From Salinilacustrithrix flava (GTDB taxonomy: Bacteria; Actinomycetota; Acidimicrobiia; Acidimicrobiales; Salinilacustritrichaceae), in the NCBI GenBank assembly GCA_024128875.1, contig JAMYFF010000001.1, forward strand, positions 930,001-994,000: a stretch of DNA of 64,000 nt, in the 5' to 3' direction. Every line of letters starts with the position of its first letter. Within the stretch, counting starts at the first letter, position 1. This document shows, piece after piece, positions 59,631 to 64,000 of the stretch. The translations under genes were made by a program, and so were the position numbers. The notes below the pieces were generated by a model that was not told where the DNA came from, ran no database searches, and saw only the letters and a list, made by a program, of their open reading frames with translations.

Positions 59631-61001
59631 ATGGCCGACCAGCGTGTGGACGTCGTCGTCGTGGGGGCCGGCTTCGCCGGTCTGACGGCCGCCCGGGAGC
59701 TCACCGGCGCGGGCCGGTCGGTGGTGGTGCTCGAGGCGCGGGACCGCGTCGGAGGCCGCACGTGCACCGAGGAGCACCTGGGCACCTGGATCGACCTGGG
59801 CGGGCAGTGGATCGGCCCCGGGCAAGACCGCATCGTGGCCCTGGTGGACCAGCTCGGCTTGCGGACCTACCCGCAGACCGAGGCGGGTGACGACGTCATC
59901 CTCGACGGCGACGGTGCCCGCCGGGTGGCCAACGTGGCCTTCGGGTTCGACGACGACGAGCTCACCTCGTACCTGGAGCTGGTCGGCGCCCTCGAGGCGA
60001 TCGCCGAGCAGGTGCCGCTCGAGGCCCCGTGGTCCGCGCCGCGGGCGCAGGAGTGGGACGCCATGAGCCTCGCCGAGTGGGTGCGGACCCGTGGGGTGGT
60101 CGAGCGCGTGGCCGGCCTGTTCGAGGTCGGCGTGCAGGCGGTGTTCGCCGCCTCCAGCGCGCAGCTGTCCCTGCTCCACGCCGCCCACTACCTCCACTCC
60201 GCCGGGGGCTGGTCGAAGCTCACCGACAGCGAGGGCGGCGCCCAGCAGGACCGGGTCGAGGGTGGGATGCAGCCGGTGGCCGAGCAGCTGGCGTCACGCC
60301 TGCCCGAGGGCACGATGCGCCTCTTCCACGCCGTCACCTCGATCGCCCAGCACGACGACGGCGTCCGCATCGGGGTCAGCGCCCCGGCGGGACCGACCGA
60401 GCTCGACGCCGACCGCGTCGTCGTCGCCGTGCCCCCGACCCTGGCCGGCCGCATCGCCTACGACCCGCCGCTCGGAGCCCAGCGGGACCAGCTGGTCCAG
60501 CACATGCCCCAGGGCTCGGTCGTGAAGTTCCACGTCCTCTACGAGGAGCCGTGGTGGCGCGACGAGGGCCTCTCCGGCATGGTCCTGGCCCCGGGTGAAC
60601 CGATCGGCGTCACCTTCGACTGCACCCCGCCGGCGGGCCGCCCCGGCCTGATCAGCGGCTTCTTCGAGGGGCCCGCCGCGGTGGCGGCCGGCGAGCAGAC
60701 GATGGAGGAGCGCCGCGACGTCGTGGTCGACGTGCTGGCCCGGGCGATGGGCGAGCGCGCCCGAGACGTCGCCGGCTACGTCGACCGCGACTGGTCGGCC
60801 GAGCCCTTCACCCGCGGGTGCTACGGCGCCCACCTCCCACCCGGCGCCTGGACCGTCTACGGCCCGGCGCTGCGCCGACCGATCGGGCGCATCCACTGGG
60901 CCGGCACCGAGACCGCCGAGCACTGGACCGGCTACATCGACGGGGCCATCGACAGCGGCCAGCGCGTCGCCGCCGAGGTCCTGGCCGCGCTCGGGGGCTG
61001 A
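59631..61001 (+). CDS. Flavin-containing amine oxidase
   Basis: A 456-residue FAD enzyme. The dinucleotide motif VVVGAGFAGLTAARELTGAG is at 8-27, EARDRVGGRTCTEE follows, GGQWIGPGQDRI is substrate-side, and the C-terminal WAGTETAEHWTGYIDGAIDSG binds FAD. AEHWTGYIDGA is strongly like monoamine oxidases, which oxidise primary or secondary amines to aldehydes plus H2O2. No signal peptide. Substrate unknown. It is followed 7 bp later by the C69-like hydrolase. Confidence 0.9.
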   Translation: MADQRVDVVVVGAGFAGLTAARELTGAGRSVVVLEARDRVGGRTCTEEHLGTWIDLGGQWIGPGQDRIVALVDQLGLRTYPQTEAGDDVILDGDGARRVANVAFGFDDDELTSYLELVGALEAIAEQVPLEAPWSAPRAQEWDAMSLAEWVRTRGVVERVAGLFEVGVQAVFAASSAQLSLLHAAHYLHSAGGWSKLTDSEGGAQQDRVEGGMQPVAEQLASRLPEGTMRLFHAVTSIAQHDDGVRIGVSAPAGPTELDADRVVVAVPPTLAGRIAYDPPLGAQRDQLVQHMPQGSVVKFHVLYEEPWWRDEGLSGMVLAPGEPIGVTFDCTPPAGRPGLISGFFEGPAAVAAGEQTMEERRDVVVDVLARAMGERARDVAGYVDRDWSAEPFTRGCYGAHLPPGAWTVYGPALRRPIGRIHWAGTETAEHWTGYIDGAIDSGQRVAAEVLAALGG

Positions 61002-61008
61002 CCCCGCC

Positions 61009-62244
61009 GTGTGCGACACCTTCTGCGTGCGCCGCCCCGGCGGGATGCTGTTCGCCAAGTCCAGCGACCGGCCCGTCGACGAGGCCCAGGTCCTCGAGTG
61101 GCTCCCCGGCCGCGACCCGGGCGGGTCGGTCTCCGCCACGTACCTGACGATCCCCGATGCCGGCGCGGCCGCGCTCCTCGGCTCCCGGCCCACGTGGATG
61201 TGGGGGCTGGAGCACGGCGTCAACGAGCACCGGGTGGCCATCGGCAACGAGAAGGTGTGGACGGTGGACGACCCCCACGCCGCACCCGAGGCGCTGGTCG
61301 GCATGGACCTCGTCCGGCTCGGTCTCGAGCGGGCGACGACGGCCGACCGGGCGGTGGACGTGATCGCCGACCTGCTCGACGCCCACGGTCAGGGTGGCAG
61401 CGGGGAGGCAGGTGCGGACGAGCCCTACTGGTCGTCGTTCCTGATCGTCGATCCCGACGGCGGCTGGGTGCTCGAGACCTCCGGGCGGTCCTGGGTGGCC
61501 GCCCCCGTCGGCGGGGGTGCCGCCATCTCCAACCGGCTCACGCTCTCGACCGAGTGGACGCGATCCTCCGACGACGTCGAGCGCGGCACGGACTGGGACG
61601 GGCGACGGGCGCCGGCAGCACCGACCGGCATCGCCGACCACCGACTGGCCGCCACCCGCCGCTGCGTCTCCACCGGCAGCTCGGTGACCCCGCACCACGC
61701 CGTGGCCGCCCTGCGCGACCACGGCGGCGGCCCCTGGGGCCAGCCCGGTTCGACGGGTGATCCGACCCCGGTGCCCGACGGCGTGCACGACGACTGGTCC
61801 GGGGTGACCGTGTGCATGCACGTGCGCGACTACCAGTGCACCACGGCGTCGATGGTCGCCGACCTGCCGTCCGATCCGGGTGAGCCGTTGCGGGTCTGGG
61901 CGGCGCTGGGGACGCCGTGCAGCAGCGTCTACCTGCCGGTCGCCGTGCTCGGGGACGAGGCCGTCGTCGCGTCCGTCCTCGGCGACGTCGGCGCGTGGCG
62001 GTCCTTCAGCGCGCTCAGCCGGGCCGTCGAGCGGCCCGGTGCCGAGGGCGGCGACGCGCTCCTCGCCATCCGCACGTCGCTCGCCACCGTCGAAGCAGCC
62101 GCGTGGGCCGACGCGGAGGAGCTGTGGGCGGCGCGAGCCGGCGCGGAACGCTGGCGAGGCGCGGCCGCCGGCTGGGACCAGCTGGTCCGGAGCGCCGTGG
62201 CGGACGTGCTGTCCGCCACCTCGGCGCCCCGGCCGGCCGGCTGA
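61009..62244 (+). CDS. Peptidase C69/secernin-like Ntn hydrolase
   Basis: A 411-residue protein starting MCDTFCVRRPGGMLFAKSSDRP. The Cys2 directly after the initiator, with MCDT...FAK.SDR, is the N-terminal nucleophile of the C69/secernin family, exposed by Met removal. WMWGLEHGVNEHRVAIGNEKV and GMDLVRLGLERATTADRAVDV are conserved family segments. Likely activity is hydrolysis of dipeptides or acyl-amides. GTG start forced by the Cys2 position. It converges on the penicillin acylase with zero gap; two Ntn hydrolases are tail to tail. Confidence 0.87.
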   Translation: MCDTFCVRRPGGMLFAKSSDRPVDEAQVLEWLPGRDPGGSVSATYLTIPDAGAAALLGSRPTWMWGLEHGVNEHRVAIGNEKVWTVDDPHAAPEALVGMDLVRLGLERATTADRAVDVIADLLDAHGQGGSGEAGADEPYWSSFLIVDPDGGWVLETSGRSWVAAPVGGGAAISNRLTLSTEWTRSSDDVERGTDWDGRRAPAAPTGIADHRLAATRRCVSTGSSVTPHHAVAALRDHGGGPWGQPGSTGDPTPVPDGVHDDWSGVTVCMHVRDYQCTTASMVADLPSDPGEPLRVWAALGTPCSSVYLPVAVLGDEAVVASVLGDVGAWRSFSALSRAVERPGAEGGDALLAIRTSLATVEAAAWADAEELWAARAGAERWRGAAAGWDQLVRSAVADVLSATSAPRPAG

Positions 62245-64000
62245 TCAGCGGGGCGCCAGCTCCAGCAGCTGCTGGTACGTCGGCCGGTTGGTGGCCCGGA
62301 AGTCGTCGGGGATGAGCCCGGGGGTGAAGGTGGCGCGCCGCGCCTCGCCCAGCCACGTCGTCGGGTCCGGCCCCCGCTCGCCGGCCAGCTCGTCCACTCG
62401 CGCATCGATGGCGGCCCACAGGTCGGTCCGGCAGGCGTCGAGGTCGCCCTCGCCGCAGTAGGCGAGCTGGAACGGGCCCTCGACGTCCTGGCCGAGCAGC
62501 GTGCGCAGGTCCTTGTCGACGACGCTCTCGCCGTCGATGCCGCGGAGCGCGATGCCGGCGTCGAGGATGTCGCCGAACACCGGGTCCAGCGCGGCGCGTT
62601 CGATGGCCGGCCAGAGCTCGTCGAGCAGGAGCGCGCCGGCCTCGTCGTAGGAGCCGTCCTCGTCGGCATCGAGCAGCGGTGCATCGTCGGAGACCCAGCC
62701 GTCGAGGATGTCCACCGCCTGACCCGCCAGGTCCGATGGCGCGTCGCCGCCCTGCAGGACCTCGCTGACGACCGGCCACAGGCTGGCGCGGACGTCCTCG
62801 GTCGCGGCCCGGTTCATCACCGACACGACGTCGGCGAGGGTGACCGGGTCCGGCCACTGGTCGAAGTTCTCCACCCGGTGGACCGAGCCGTAGAGCTCGG
62901 TGTCGCTGTGCATGAAGCCTGGCGCGGACTGGTTGTTCCAGTTCACGAGGCGGTCGTCGGGGTGGCCGGCGGCGTGGGGGTGCTGGTCGGGCTCGAGGAA
63001 GCCCTGCCACTCGTACTCCCCCGTGCCCCAGGTCGGCAGTCGCCGGTCGAGCCCCTCGGCCCGCACGGGCAGCCGGCCGGAGGCGAAGTAGCCGATCTCC
63101 TCGCGGTTCACGTAGCCCCAGTTGAAGGTGAAGCCGAAACGGCTGGCCGAGTCCCAGAACTCCTCGGCGGTGCCGGCGTCGCCCTCGGTCATCGACTTCA
63201 GGGCGGCCAGGTTCAGTCCGTCCCGGCCGAAGGTCGACCGCTGGCGGGTGAGCGCCACCGGCTGGCCGTCGACGGTGGCCGTGCCGATCACCGGCCCGTG
63301 CACCGACACCGGGTAGCGGATCGGCGTGCCGCCGAGGGTGCCGGCCTCGAACTGCTCGAACGGGGTGCACTCGCCCTCGAACAGGTAGGACCCGGACTCG
63401 CGGGTGGGCTCGGAGCCGTCGGGCTCGCACAGCTGCTCGGCGAACACGTCGCGCACGTCGAGGCCAGCGGAGGTGAGGCTCCATGCGTAGTCCTGGGTGC
63501 GGCCGATGAGCAGGTACATGGCCAGCCCGGGGACGGCGGCGCCCTGGGCCTCGATGCCCGGCCCGCTCAGGTGCACCTGCATGACGATCTCGGGGTAGAA
63601 GTAGCCGAGCTGGGGGCCCATGACGCCCAGCGTCGTGCCCTCGGCCGAGGCCTCCGGGGCCACGGTGAGCCAGTTCGACGCCTGGCGGTCGGGCGGATCG
63701 CCGGCGGCGTCGACCCGATACGCGGCCTGCTCACCCTCCACGAGCGGCGCTGCCCCCGGGGCCGGCTCGCGGGGATCGAGGGAGATGATCGAGCCCTCGT
63801 CGATCGCCACCGACCCGACGACGTCGCCGCCGGTGAAGGTGCCGTAGTCGAAGCGCTCCTCGAGCGTGGTCGGTGCCTCGGGGTCGTCGGTCTGGAGGAG
63901 GTCCTCCCAGGCCTGGCGGCCGCGGTCGGGTCCGAGGCGGTTCTCCAGCGTGGAGAGGAACTCGGCGTTCGCGGCCTCGCCGCCGCCACCGGCGCCGAAG
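62245..64000 (-). CDS. Penicillin acylase (S45 family), truncated at window edge
   Basis: The frame stays open to the right edge, so this is the C-terminal 584 residues of a larger precursor. The alpha-chain end (GGGGEAANAEFLSTLENR) and spacer lead to RQASNWLTVAPEA, where the Ser (codon about 63678) is the N-terminal nucleophile released by self-cleavage. VNWNNQSAPGFMHSD contains the conserved Asn. VHLSGPGIEAQGAAVPG and VSVHGPVIGTATVDGQPVAL also fit. It should hydrolyse amide side chains of acylated amines or homoserine lactones; usually exported. An apparent GTG at 63810 is not the true start. Confidence 0.88.
   Translation of the reverse strand, partial: FGAGGGGEAANAEFLSTLENRLGPDRGRQAWEDLLQTDDPEAPTTLEERFDYGTFTGGDVVGSVAIDEGSIISLDPREPAPGAAPLVEGEQAAYRVDAAGDPPDRQASNWLTVAPEASAEGTTLGVMGPQLGYFYPEIVMQVHLSGPGIEAQGAAVPGLAMYLLIGRTQDYAWSLTSAGLDVRDVFAEQLCEPDGSEPTRESGSYLFEGECTPFEQFEAGTLGGTPIRYPVSVHGPVIGTATVDGQPVALTRQRSTFGRDGLNLAALKSMTEGDAGTAEEFWDSASRFGFTFNWGYVNREEIGYFASGRLPVRAEGLDRRLPTWGTGEYEWQGFLEPDQHPHAAGHPDDRLVNWNNQSAPGFMHSDTELYGSVHRVENFDQWPDPVTLADVVSVMNRAATEDVRASLWPVVSEVLQGGDAPSDLAGQAVDILDGWVSDDAPLLDADEDGSYDEAGALLLDELWPAIERAALDPVFGDILDAGIALRGIDGESVVDKDLRTLLGQDVEGPFQLAYCGEGDLDACRTDLWAAIDARVDELAGERGPDPTTWLGEARRATFTPGLIPDDFRATNRPTYQQLLELAPR

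Noticed and set aside
1..64000. tRNA, rRNA, CRISPR arrays, insertion sequences, prophage
   Set aside because: No cloverleaf arms, regularly spaced repeats, transposase or integrase motifs seen by eye; a covariance-model scan would be decisive for small RNAs.

Overview
The window is about 64 kb of very GC-rich DNA with no rRNA, tRNA, CRISPR array or insertion sequence that I could see. Many GTG starts, 4-bp ATGA/GTGA gene overlaps, two luciferase-like (LLM, probably F420-linked) oxidoreductases, a DevS/DevR-type sensor pair, a DUF4235 protein and short intergenic gaps all point to a chromosomal segment of a high-GC actinobacterium. The gene mix reminds me of Acidimicrobiia such as Iamia; that placement is inference. 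The two ends cut a cytochrome P450 (left) and a penicillin-acylase-type hydrolase (right).

Layout. 0-7 kb (minus): P450 with an operator-like palindrome, D-aminoacylase-like amidohydrolase, GH13 trehalose-synthase-like enzyme overlapping an LLM oxidoreductase, and a DPP-IV-type peptidase. 7-9 kb (plus): small membrane protein, M23-like lipoprotein, SurE. 9-12.5 kb (minus): SDR, TauD-type dioxygenase and AspT-like transporter. 12.6-21 kb (mostly plus): patatin, F420-type LLM enzyme, membrane protein, sugar dehydrogenase, universal stress protein, trehalose-6-phosphate synthase, acyl-CoA synthetase. 21-25 kb (minus): CPBP protease, FMN-barrel-like protein and SRPBCC protein in one overlapping operon, then prolyl oligopeptidase. 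25.5-31 kb: copper-flavoured region with a lipoprotein made of two His/Met-conserving repeats, a divergent cupredoxin lipoprotein, aroK/aroQ, and a membrane-anchored multicopper oxidase with an extra N-terminal cupredoxin domain. 31-34 kb: DevS-like GAF kinase, FMN-barrel protein, DevR-like regulator and an unknown protein, with three short DosR-box-like sites in the intergenic gaps. 34-42.6 kb: pirin, VOC protein, S10 carboxypeptidase, a dsbB-thioredoxin-(HemD+GNAT) operon, nitroreductase, DUF4235, diguanylate cyclase.

42.7-51.8 kb is the most unusual block: a five-gene, tightly coupled Liv-type transporter operon in which both permeases are fused into one protein and an MFS transporter is fused to both ATPases (1060 residues), followed by two membrane-anchored extracellular proteins of unknown function. 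51.8-54.6 kb holds a small secreted protein divergent from an OmpR/HAMP-kinase pair. 54.6-64 kb holds a quinone-oxidoreductase-like MDR, SLC13/RCK transporter, IlvE, an FMN-barrel protein, a flavin amine oxidase, a C69-type Ntn hydrolase and the penicillin acylase.

The strongest candidates for undescribed biology are the fused MFS-LivF-LivG operon, the HemD-GNAT fusion whose linker is encoded by a perfect 42-bp palindrome, the DevR-like sites, and the 187-residue His/Met repeat lipoprotein facing a cupredoxin.
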